A stretch of 64,000 bases of DNA from Trichobilharzia szidati (taxonomy: Eukaryota > Platyhelminthes > Trematoda > Strigeidida > Schistosomatidae), in the NCBI GenBank assembly GCA_944472155.2, contig OX235274.1, positions 32,734,052 through 32,798,051 of the forward strand. The letters are read 5' to 3'. A program made the position numbers and the translations under genes. Below are positions 23,900-35,052 of the stretch, in pieces; positions within the stretch are counted from its first letter, which is position 1; each line of letters starts with the position of its first letter. The notes beneath the pieces were generated by a model, which was not told where the DNA came from, ran no database searches, and saw only the letters and a program-made list of their open reading frames with translations.

Positions 23900-24680
23900 A
23901 TGGCTGACGATAGTGCTCCTGCTGAAATGGCTGTCAACCTTCAACTGCCTACCTTCTGCACAAATCGCCCTACAGCGTGGTTTATACACGTAGAAGCCCA
24001 GTTCGCTCTCCTACGCATTCAGGCTCAGGAGACCAAAGCCAACCTGGTTACAGTCAGCTTTCCAGAAAACGTAAAGGAAGACGTTGCCGGTGTCCTGGAT
24101 GACCACACCCGAAACTTCTGTGATCTCCTTAAAGCCGCTGTCATTAAGAGCGTAGCTCTGATGGATAAGCAGAAAGCACAGAAGCTGTTTCGAGAGGTTC
24201 AGTTGGGGGACCGTACACCCTCGCAACTACTCCGCCAAATGAAACAGTTGGTGGCTGACTTTAAGATCGATGAAGCCTTTTTGAAACAGTTGTGGCTTCA
24301 GTGACTTCCACAGACGGTGCAAGGTATACTTGCCCCCTTTTATAAGTCGTCAATAACCGAACTAGCCGGGGCGGCCGTAGAAGCTACGAAGCCATCTACA
24401 TCTATCACTGCAGTCCTGCCACCGAATGTCTCCTGTCAGGAGGACCACACCTCAAATGATTCCGATGGTTTTGATATACGACAAATGTACCACGAAATTT
24501 GTAAGCTTAGGCGCGAACTCAAGTCTAGGAGTCTCTCGCGAAGCGCCACATTTCGGCGGCAAAGTTAATCTAATTCGCGCAGGCGAACCAACTCTTCCTC
24601 AAAAGTCTCTCAACAAAATGTCTGTTGGTACCATAAACGCTATGGTGTAAAAGCTCGCAAATGCACCACGCCCTGTGCGC
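23900..24680 (+). pseudogene. Ty3/gypsy (CsRn1-type) gag, broken
   Basis: The frame starts MADDSAPAEMAVNLQLPTFC and continues with a capsid-like domain (FREVQLGDRTPSQLLRQMKQ). An in-frame TGA at 24,302 interrupts it, and the same frame continues to 24,568 (GILAPFYKSS, then a Ser/Arg-rich tail). A frame change then leads to CWYHKRYGVKARKCTTPC (about 24,626-24,680), the Cys-His-Cys-Cys type of Gag motif that marks the CsRn1 clade in place of the usual CCHC knuckle. The ATG at 23,900 is preferred over the upstream ATG at 23,711 because similarity to Gag starts there. Confidence 0.8.
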
Positions 24681-27478
24681 TCAGCTACTCTCAAGCGGGA
24701 AACTTGTGAGCCAGCAGGTGATGGCGACTAAAGTCGCTGGCAAACCACTCCCATGTCGCCTCTTCTATGTTACCGGCCGTAACGCGGGGATACGCTTCCT
24801 CATTGATACCGGAGCGAAGCTCAGTGTAATTCCACCCACAGTAGAGGAGCGCAGGCGGCCATTGTCTTTACAACTACGAACCGCAAATGGTTCGCCAATC
24901 GCTACGTTCGGCAGGCGTTTTATAGACCTTAATATCGGCTTGAGCCTCTCATTCCGCTGGGTCTTCCCAGAGGCAGACGAGACCACAGGTATAATTTGTA
25001 TGGATCTGTTGCAGCACTATCAGTTACTGGTAGATACTGGTAATCGCAAGTTAAGAGATTCAGCCACAAACCCCTCTTTCAAAGATATTGCCACACAGAG
25101 CCCAGCCTTCAGCCCGGTATATGCTACACCTACTTACACTGGCCCATATTCCATACACTTCAACCTTTTCCTGATCTTTTTAAGTCTAGCCGTAGACAAC
25201 CATGTGTGACTTCAAACGTCACGCACCATATTGTTACGACTGGCCCGCCAGTCTTTGCAAAGCCTCGACGTCTGTCCCCAGAAAATCTAAAAGCAGTTAA
25301 AGCTGACTTCGTGAATATGTTGGAAATAGGGACAATCCGGCCATCAAGCAGCCCGTGGTCCTCACCTTTGCACGTGGTACCCAAGAATAATCGGTTAGAT
25401 TGGCGACCTTGTGGTGATTACCGCGGGTTAAACGCACAAACTGTTCCAGATCGCTACCCCGTTCCTCACATACACGACTTGACATTGTAACTCAAGGGAG
25501 CTAGGGTATTTAGCAAACTGGGTCTAACACGGTCTTACCATAAGATTCCCGTTCACCCTGGTGATATTCCTAGGACTACCGTGATTACGCCGTTTGGCAT
25601 ATTCAAATTTCTATGAATGCCTTTCGGCCTTCGGAACGCTGCACAAACTTTCCAGCGCTTAATCCATGATGTTTTGAGCGGTTTAGATTTCACCTTTACC
25701 TACCTGGATGATATTTTGGTAGCTAGTCCGGATGAAGAAACACATCGACTTCACTTGCAGACCGTTTTCCAATGGCTGACAAAACACTCCCTCGCAGTCA
25801 ACTTATCAAAGTGTCAGATACGGGTCACTTCCTGAAATTTCTTGGAACACAGGATAGATAAAGATGGGATCTGTCTGTTATCTGAACGGGTGGAGACTAT
25901 CCAAAACTTCCCTCTACCCACATCTCTCAAGGCATTACGCACCTTTCTGGGAATGATTAGCTACTACCACCGCTTTATTCCCCAGTGCACTCACATCATG
26001 ACCCCCTTGACTGATATGCTAAAAGGGAAATGCAAGTCCTTCGTGTTCACTGTAGAAGCCTTGACAGCTTTTGCAACTATTAAGAAGGCTATTGCTGATG
26101 CGACGATGTTAGTCCATTTGGATTTCCAGCCAACGCTCAGCATTTCAGTGGGCGCCTCTAACACTGCTATTGGAGCTGTCTTACAACAGCATGGTTACCG
26201 ATCGCTTTCTTCTCCCGCAAACTTTCTGCATACGAAACTAGATACAGCACCTTCGGTAGTGAGCTCCTCGCCGTTTACGCTGCTGTCAAGCACTTTCGCC
26301 GCTTCGTGGAAGGCCGACAATTCACTGTGTTCACCGACCATAAACCTCTGACGTGTGCCCTCCACACTACTACGGATAGATATTCTTCGCGTGAATTGCG
26401 TCACTTGGACTATGTCTCACAATTGACATTGGACATTCGACATAATTCGGGGTTCGATAATGGTGTGGTGGACACCTTGTCTAGGATATGTACCATGTCG
26501 GCGCCACCAACCATTGACCTGAAGCAAGTGGCACAACTTCAGCTTACAGAGTTAGACCTCGACAAACTCCCGTTAAACACTTCCTTGCATATAAAGCGTA
26601 TACAGCTAGTTAATGGTGAGGGTACTATCCTCTGCGATCTGTCCACCGCCACTCACAGACCCATCCTCCCACTTTCATTGCGCCGTACTGTATTCGATAG
26701 CCTTCACAACCATTCCCACCTAGGTATCCGGGTGACGGACAAACTAGTGTCGGCTAGATTTGTCTGGCCTGGTATAAATCACGACGTGCTTATCTGAGCA
26801 CGTGTTTGTATGCCGTGTCAGCGACCTAAAGTCCACAAACACAACATCACGCCAGTGGGTTCCTTCGCCACACCCGATGCCCACTTTAGTCATGTGCACC
26901 TAGATATAGTGGGTACCCTACCCCTATCAAATGGTCACTCCTACTTGCTGACATGTGTCAACCTGTTCACTCGTTGGCCAGAAGCTATCCCCATCGCCGA
27001 CGTCATCACGGAAACCATTTGCCGAGTGTTCATGGAACGCTGGGTAGCCCGATTTGGATGCCCATCTACGATGACTACCGACCGTTGACAACAGTTCGAG
27101 TCAACCCACTTCAACAAGCTGTTAGAGCTGCTGGGGTGCGAAGGCATCCGAATAACCGCGTACCACCCAGCAGCAAATGGACTTGTAGAGCGTTTTCACC
27201 GCCAACTGAAAGCTTCGTTAATGGCTGCCGAGAATACCAGGTGGACCGAGTCGCTCCCTCTAGTTCTACTTAGCATCCGTTCCAGGCTCAAAGCTGATTT
27301 ACAGTGCACCTCCGCAGAGTTGGTATAGGGCACCACCCTCCGTCTACGTGGTAAAATTATCTCATCTGAAAGTAGTAAGCCGTGTTACGGATGTACACTA
27401 TTATGCTCAGAACCTCAAGCGCCTTATGCAGCGCCTACAAACAAATCCCACAATCACACAAAACAAGGGAGTGCAAGA
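24681..27478 (+). pseudogene. Ty3/gypsy pol: protease, RT, RNase H, integrase (degenerate)
   Basis: Order is normal for Ty3. The protease has FLIDTGAKLSVIPP (about 24,800). RT has [11 protein letters not shown], the FGIFKF-MPFGLRNAAQTF block, and YLDD at about 25,704-25,715. RNase H includes FTVFTDHKPL (about 26,317). Integrase has the zinc-binding H..H and CMPC (about 26,720-26,820) and core blocks VHLDIVG, TTDR and NGLVERFHRQLK (about 27,178). Stops at about 25,487, 25,614, 25,833, 26,796 and 27,086, a frameshift near 26,195, and loss of the 3' end make it inactive. Integrase runs to about 27,478, where an RTE begins. The 3' LTR is absent. Confidence 0.85.
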
Positions 27479-28585
27479 ATACGCCTTCGACAGCGTCGAT
27501 CGAGAGGTGCTTTGGCAACTACTTCGCTACTACGGGGTGCCACCGACATTTATACGTCTCATCCTACAGCTGTACGACAATGCTGCATGCCAAGTAATCC
27601 ACAATAGGAACTTTACGGAATCCTTCGAAGTGGGGACAGGAGTAAGACGAGGCTGCCTACTATCGCAAGTGATTTTCCTGATTGCAGTAGATTGGATAAT
27701 GCAACAGACAGCGAGCAATTAGGAGCAGGCATGAAATGGACTCACACAAAACACCTGCAGGTTCTCGACCTCGCCGATGATATATGTCTGATTTCCCACA
27801 AACTGGAAGATATGCAAGCGAAAAGCAACAAGTTGGCAGAAGAAGCATCCAGAGAAGATAGGACTTCAGGTGAACATAGAGAAAACAGAGGTGATGGAGA
27901 TTCTTGGGCTACACCACCGACAGCAACAAAACAACAGACAACATTCAGCATAAGTGGGGGAAGCTGAAAGAAACAACCTCTTTCACCTACCTAGGAAGCA
28001 TCGTTTCAACTACAGGCGGACGGAACTGATGAGGATATCAAAGCAAGAATCAGGAAAGCAAAACAAGCTTTGACTACTCTCAAGTCTGTGTGGAGGTCAA
28101 CAGCACTCAGCATCAAAAATAACATCCAGATTTTCAACTCAAATGTGAAGTCAGTGCTTCTCACTATACGGATCAGAGACTTGACCAGCGCGTCATAAAT
28201 AGCATCTCAAACAAACTACAGACTTTAATTAACAGTTGTCTTCGCTCAATACTCAAGATCAGATGGCCGGCCAGAAAAGATCAGCAACAGAGATCTCTGG
28301 CAATGAGCGAACCAACCAGGAACGGATTGTGAAACAAATATGCAGGAAGAAATGGAGATTGATTGGCCATACTGTGGGGAAATCATCAAGAGACATCACT
28401 AGACAAGCCATTGCTCGAGTTGAACGCGGACAAGAAGAGGCGAGTTGATCGTCAGTGCAAGGGTGACTTGGAGGAGGTCATGTGAAGAGAAGATGGAAAC
28501 GTGTTGGCAGACTTGAAGCCAGGTGAAGACTCTAGCAGAGAATCGAACGCAATGGAGACGCACGGTTGAATTAAAAAAACAATAA
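27479..28585 (+). mobile_element. RTE-like retrotransposon, 5'-truncated
   Basis: RT reads FDSVDREVLWQLLRYYGVPP, ACQVIHN, GVRRGCLLS and LADDICLIS (the catalytic block, Ala-Asp-Asp), with frame breaks. It continues into the C-terminal region and the shared 3' end GAACGCAATGGAGACGCACG, then an A-rich (AAT)n-like tail at about 28,570-28,590. It is homologous to 40,618-41,945. It starts inside RT, so the endonuclease is missing. Confidence 0.8.
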
Positions 28586-29589
28586 TAATAAAAATAACAC
28601 GATGAGATAGTTTAAATATTCCCAATGGTGATAGATGTAGAATACTATTTGAGTAATGAAATACTCGGTTTTGTCCAGGTAGATTCTTATTAGGCATTAC
28701 GATTACTTAATGACAACTAACTGAACTTAGATTTACTAAATACGGGATGAATGAAAGCACCTGAACATACCAGAATATGATTGTCGTGTCTTTCTACAGT
28801 AGTATTAACTAGTTTATTCAGCAGCGCCTACTCCTTCTGCTGATGGCGTTTTGTGCCTTACGTAGTAAAACAAAGTCGTTCTTAATTAGCCCGAGGAAGA
28901 TTAAATAGGACGGTGAAGAATTATAGGCAGAATACAAAAAGCAACACACGGCGAACATAGAGACGCATGGAAAGTACACGCATACAGTATAACGATGTAA
29001 ATTTTAGGGGAACAAACTAACGTTTTAATAATGACAACAATAATAATAATATCTCTGTTTATCTGTCTATCTGTGTGTGCGGTAAATAAGCTATCCGATT
29101 CAGCATGAAAAAAGCACAAAATAACACAAATTTGAACTTCATACTAAAAGGTCTTTCACCATACCACATTAACTTCTGTGAGATACAAATATATTAAATA
29201 TTCCCATAGTAAAATTTAGAACAACACATTTAAGCGAACAATATTGTGCTTTCAATTAGATCTCATCAGGCTTAACTCTAATTTATATATAATTTTACAA
29301 ATAAAAATTCAAATATAAACCAATCATGGTGTTTTGTCTATAGGATAATACGATGGTGAATATAAATTGTGCAATTAGTCATAATAGTAGTAATGATAAT
29401 AGTAATAATAAAAATGGTCTTATCAATAATAAGGATGAAAAAGTGAGGCGATCTGTGATAACACGAATAATGAAAAACAGCATGATTAAACAAACAACTG
29501 TTCAGGTGGAAGTAGTCGATAAACGCTCGGAAAAACAAATGAACCGACAAAGTAATGTTAGGTTGTAAGGGAAGGAAATGAAACACGTT
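28586..29589. other. AT-rich DNA, no gene recognised
   Basis: About 1 kb without a supported gene, including (AAT/GTAATAAT)-type simple stretches near 29,030-29,050 and 29,385-29,415. Confidence 0.4.
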
Positions 29590-30650
29590 TATAATGAAGA
29601 TAAGATTAAGGGATGATAAGAAAGGGGTTGAAAATATAAACAAAGGGGTGGTGTAGAAGTCATTAGTTGGTTATCCCTTAATAGGCCAAGAGAGGGATAA
29701 TGGCTGTACGAACTTTTTTGAATACATAGTTTAGGTTTAATAGCTCGAATGCCTATTGCCTTAGCTGTGTCCAGTAAACGAATACGAAGTCTATCGGAAA
29801 GATTCGGTGGGATACGATGAATTACTTTGAAAGCTTTCGTTTTCTCGATTACTTGACCACTAGCAATTAAGTGTGGCAAAATTGAGCTACGACTGTTCTC
29901 GTCTGTTCTTTGCCAAACTATGATCGGAGGTGTTCACTAACACGTTGGCTAAGCTGTCTAGTAGTACGCTCAATATAACAGTCACCGCAGGTGCAGTTGA
30001 ATTGATAAATGCACATAGATGTGGCAAAACTATCAAGCTTATCCTTCGTTTGCGTCACAATCATTCGTCGACTAGAGAATGACAAGCATAGGTGTGTTGC
30101 ATAAAATGTTCTTCGTATACTCCTTGAAAGTCTTTGGAATAGAATCTCACTTGATAAGTCACCATTAAATTGTAACTTAATAAATAGAGGTTTCTTACGT
30201 GCAGTCAGTCTCCGGTGTTTTCTCCGATGTTCTCAATTGTTTCTTTATGAAACTACCCGGATAGCCTATCTCCATCAAGGAATCGTGAATATATTCAAAT
30301 TCCTTTTGTAAGAGGTCATCCGTACATATCTTTCTTGCTCTGCTCGTAAGACATTTTACAACATTCCTTTTATATTTAATGGGCACGTAACTAAGGAATG
30401 TGAATGTGCTTTTTCTATACACGCTTCTCCCAAGTGACCCATCTTCTCTCCTAATAAGCAAGACATCCAGGAAATGTAGTTTATTCTCCTGCTGCTCTTC
30501 ACAAGTAAAGGTAAGCGAAGGGTGGATGTTGTTGAATTTCAGCAACAATTCGTCTATGTCAACATTCCCACCAGCTAAGATACACATATAGCAGAAGAGT
30601 GAATCAAAAACAGAAATCTTTATATCATTCGCCTCAGACACACCACACAC
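29590..30650 (-). pseudogene. Penelope-like element: RT C-terminus and GIY-YIG endonuclease
   Basis: The minus strand from 30,650 reads NNIHPSLTFTCEEQQENKLH, FLDVLLIRREDGSLGRSVYR and KRNVVKCLTSRARKIC, the conserved end of Penelope RT. After a frame break, YQFNCTCGDCYIERTTRQLS then QRVSEH (about 30,005-29,930) gives the GIY-YIG endonuclease core with its Cys pair. The C-terminal extension (RLLDTAKAIGIRAIKPKLC, about 29,790-29,720) follows. The N-terminal RT is missing and frames are broken. This is the largest Penelope copy in the window. Confidence 0.8.
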
Positions 30651-30679
30651 ATAAATATATTTAGAAGCTCTATCTCAGC

Positions 30680-30820
30680 TACACTGAACAGCTGCTATAT
30701 GATGATATCACGTGTCAAGTGATTCATAACGGAAAATTCACCAAAGCCTCTGAAGGGGAGACATGAGAAAAAGAAGCCAGCCTAGTATCACCTATGATAT
30801 CTATGGCAAAACAGGCAGGC
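30680..30820 (+). mobile_element. Short RTE-like RT fragment
   Basis: Translation LYDDITCQVIHNGKFTKASE matches the LYGNAACQVIHNG block of the RTE at 40,910-40,955. It decays after about 100 bp. Confidence 0.55.
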
Positions 30821-30929
30821 TGTAAAGACATGATACCAAATAAACTACCACTCAGTTCTGAAGCCCAATACGACATTGGGAAAGCACAATAGTAAAACAA
30901 GTGATAATGATGATATAGTGAAATAAAAG

Positions 30930-31756
30930 TCAAGGAATAACGGAAACCTATTTTTATTATTTCCGAGCCGAATCGCTAGCCACTATAAACTGTAATGCTC
31001 ACGAGCGGACGATTTGATGAGCAGTACTATTCGCTGAATACCTTGCAGTATCATGTCATGGTAGCAATGTAGGTATTATGTGTAATGTCCTGCGACCTGG
31101 CTACTCAACTGCAATCCGATTACATATTGAAGAGGTTACCTTCATCACCAGGAAACGTTTATTGTGATCATGAGGAATTGTCTTCAAACGCAAGCATGTA
31201 GTTTAAACTTGCTAATTGCCAGCTGGGGCTTCCAGAAACTTTCTGTTAAGCCCCAAATACGCTCAATAGACTGGTTAAAAAGACATGTGAACATTAATTT
31301 TATGACCTTAGCTGCATAAAAATTCTTTTCAACTGCTGTGTTCAATTTCTGTCTAGTTGTCAAGCTGCCGTGATCACACGTTTTGAGTGAGACTATTGGA
31401 AGTCGAATCAGTGGATTGAGAGAAGCATGCCCTCCCAATCAATACATAATGCTCAAGAAATTCACGAGTCTTCCTCTGAATGATGCATCAGTGAAGTGAT
31501 TTGAAAAATGACTAAATCAGCTAAACCCTCTTCTGTTGATTTTCAGCATAAAGCATGCTATCAAGTTTGCGGAAATTCGCATAAGACTGACTGTTATTGT
31601 TAACAGATAATTTAGCTATTTGTGGCGCTTTTATCCTCCAACACGTATATATCGATCAGATCATTTGATAAAAATTACGACAAAGCTCACAATTCACGCA
31701 AGACGATGAGAGCTTTAATTTCTGAACAACCCATTCGAAATAACAAAAATATACAG
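30930..31756. other. No gene recognised
   Basis: About 830 bp. A minus-strand open frame (31,438-31,184) contains KLNTAVEKNFYAAKV, faintly like a Penelope segment before GIY-YIG, but this is too weak to call. Confidence 0.35.
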
Positions 31757-33150
31757 AAATATACGCTGATATATACAAGCGAATATTGTCATCCATCTCA
31801 TCGAATGATGAATCGATAAGGCTTTATCAGCAGCATCTACAACGTCGATTATCTCACTTTCACCGATCTATATGTTCATCAGTAATGAAAGAGGAATGCT
31901 GTCTCCTGAGAGGTCCCACAATCATGAAAAACAAGATTTTCATCAAACCACATGAATACATTCTTAGAATATATTTTCAAAGACTAACAAATGATTTCCA
32001 CTCAGATAATCGATAATGGGTAAATCAACTCCCAGTGAGCCTCAACAAATTGCATGAAATAATTTCCACTTATCTTCATTTAATTTCAATATCATCAGAA
32101 TCTAATAATTACGCCAACCAGCCCACGCTTTCTCAGTCAACCTCGTCGGAATCACCTAATCAGACAGAAATAGGTCATTCTCATTGTCTGTGTACCAAAA
32201 CAAACGATGTATAGATCTCTGATGTTTAATTGCGATAATTCTCGCATCATTACGCTTCACATTCTTCTGACTTAATTGTTCAATTTAATTATGAACAACA
32301 ATATCTTCACTATCATTCCCCTCAGAAATCACTAGTGCCATTGATCGCATTTGCGTATAACTACTTGTGCACACTCTTACATTCTCTTCTCTTTTCTATT
32401 TATCTTCAGTTGAAAATTCTCACTGCTTATGGACAGACTATACGTGATATGATGCGATTCAAATTCTGAGTAACGTCAGCAGACACATTCAGCTGGAATG
32501 TGAAGAGAAGAGAATGAAAGTGTGTGCACAAGTGGTTCTAGACAAATGCGATCAATTGCACTGGTGATTGCTGAGAGGAATGAGAGTAAAGATAAAGTTG
32601 TTTGTAATTTAATTAAGCAATTAAGTCGGAAGAATGTGAAGCGTAATGATGTGACCCCACCGACAATTAAACATCAGAGATTTTTACATTGTTTTGGTAT
32701 ATAGAGACAATGAGAATGATTTATATATGTCTCATTAGATGATTCCAATGAGGTCGACTGAAAAGCGTGGGCTGGTTGGCGTAATTATTAGATTCTGATG
32801 ATATTGAAATTAACAGAACATATTTGGAGGTGATTTCATGCAATTAGGTGAGGCTCACTGGGAGTTGATTTATCCCTTGTCGATTATCTGAGTGGAAATC
32901 ATTTGTTAGACTTTGAAAATGGATTCTCAGTAAGTATTCATGTGGTCTGATGAAAACCATATCAGTCGTTATGGTTGGGATGGCCATCCCAGGAGGTTGA
33001 ATTCTCCTTGATTACTGATGAACATATAGATCGGTGAAAGTGCAATAGTCGATGTTGTAGATGTTGCAGATAACGCCTTGTCGATTCATCATTCGATGAG
33101 ATGGATGACGATATTCGCTTGTATGAATCAGCGTAGATTTCGACTGTCAC
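31757..33150. repeat. Large palindrome, arms about 640 bp, spacer about 110 bp
   Basis: 31,757-32,393 is the inverted copy of about 32,503-33,150. Shared stretches read in opposite sense include AATTAAACATCAGAGAT, GCGTGGGCTGGTTGGCG, TAATTATTAGATTCTGATGA, GAGGCTCACTGGGAGTTGAT and GAACATATAGATCGGTGAAA. Identity is about 85-90 percent by eye. The right arm is also the start of the second MEG unit. In copy 1 only one arm (4373-5040) is kept, and the spacer sequence (32,394-32,502) is found there in reverse orientation at about 4251-4372. Confidence 0.85.
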
Positions 33151-34981
33151 TTCATTTGACTTTAGTGCATTCTTCACAGGAGTAGCCTTATTGGTGTGCC
33201 AGATGATTCACATATGGTAGTCGGTTCAGTGTGAACCGTATCGTGATTATGAGTTGTATATGTGTTCGTTTGAGTTTTTCTACCCAGACAGTCACAATCT
33301 GATGCTTCGCAGAAGATATTTTCATTTTCCTGTTCAGTGAAACTCTGCTGAATGGCAGAGGACAATAACCAGGTATTCTGCGTTTCACATGCTCTGAAGT
33401 TCCGGTGTCCAGACTGCAGTACGTGAATTCGAGTTGTGTAATCGTGAAAGCCAGCGGATATTAATCAGCCTGTAAAAGAATGGCATGATTGAGGCTGTCA
33501 ATTTGAATGGACCTACCAGTTGCTTGGAGTCACTACTTATTTCGTGAAATGTGATGTTTCTTCAAATTGACATTGAATGATCTGTTCGATGTGTAACTGT
33601 TGTAATAGAATAATCATTTGAATTTTCCTGATGGCTGGAAATGCTCGTGTGTGTGTGTGTTCTGAATAGTTGGAATGCAGAATATTCACGCCAGTATGCT
33701 GTGTCGATTGAGAAATGATGAGTGATTCGTACGTGAACCGTGTAGCCTGAGTAAAGCGAGAAAAATATACTGTACGCTGCCACTTGTAATCTGCTGTCCT
33801 CTGAAATTTGAATTGTGAAACAGTTCACGATCGATTTTCAGACAGGCATGAATCTGATAGTATCGTGAGGTAGCGAAGTTCGATGATGGTTGTTGTAGGC
33901 AGCTTGGCACCTTGGTACGCAGCCTACACATTTTGACAAATCTCAGGCAAATAAGACAACCCATCAGACAGCTGGATTATCGGACAACAGCTAGAGTGAA
34001 CGACACAGTCGAATTTATATACAACACAGTCTAGCTGGAGAGTGAAATGCTGAAAGTATCAGTGAGGTGGAGATGCTCGCTTTCTGTTGACACACGTCAG
34101 ATGGAATTTATGATTGAGAGGATGATAAAATTCATCACGTGGCTGAGAAATTGACTGTTGCACGACAGCATGATTCTCTCACTCAACAGATGGTGTGATT
34201 TCTGAGTGTTTTCAGTCATTACGTGGGTATGAATTCCTTATTTGACATGCTCTCAGATATGTATGATGCCCCAACCGACGCCGTGATTAGCAATTCCAAG
34301 CCACACTGATAGTGACAACCTGTTGGTGAATGATGCATTTTGTGAGATGACTTCTGTAGAGGCGGTCTGTTGGATCTCGACACCATTCAGCCTGATCGCT
34401 TGCTATGCGTGTAAAATGATTTCGACATGTTCGACGGATGTTCTGTGTGAGTGACGCACTCATGCACAGATCTATTCAAGTTGTCATTTCTCCCTGATTA
34501 TCGTGTGTTCAGATGTCTCTGGTCATCGCGCCCTTCTCACTAACAAATCGACTGCTCAAACAGCTGCTCACGCACCAATAAACACACATGGATCCGAAGG
34601 GTGACAAGTAACTGTCGACTGAATTGTGAGTGAGTCAGTGGACACACGGTTCAATGAAGTGAAACAAGGCAAGGTGGCTTGATAAATAGGGAAGGGGTAG
34701 TCGATGTGTGTCTACATTCAGGCGATTGGCTGACTGATTTTGTGAAGACTGAATCGCCGCCAATCAGAGAATGAGTGTGTGAGTGAGTGATGAAGAGTAT
34801 TTGGAATTGAACGCATTGATGCTCCTCTCACATTGCATTGGTTACAACACAACACTTCAGAAAGAACACTGATTGGTGAAAACTAACTAACATTACGACT
34901 GGTCAACTCTGTGACAGACAATCAGTGTTGACAGTCACAGACACAGACAGACACGAACTGTGATGACACAGATTACGGGTG

Positions 34982-34989
34982 TATAAAAG
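34982..34989 (+). promoter_or_regulatory. TATA box of MEG-like gene B
   Basis: TATAAAAG, 71 bp upstream of the ATG at 35,053, exactly as in gene A. Confidence 0.7.
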
Positions 34990-35052
34990 GAGATCCATGT
35001 CGGCTTCATGTCAAACTCGTGCATTACTCTGCTTCATACAGTGCTTCATACA

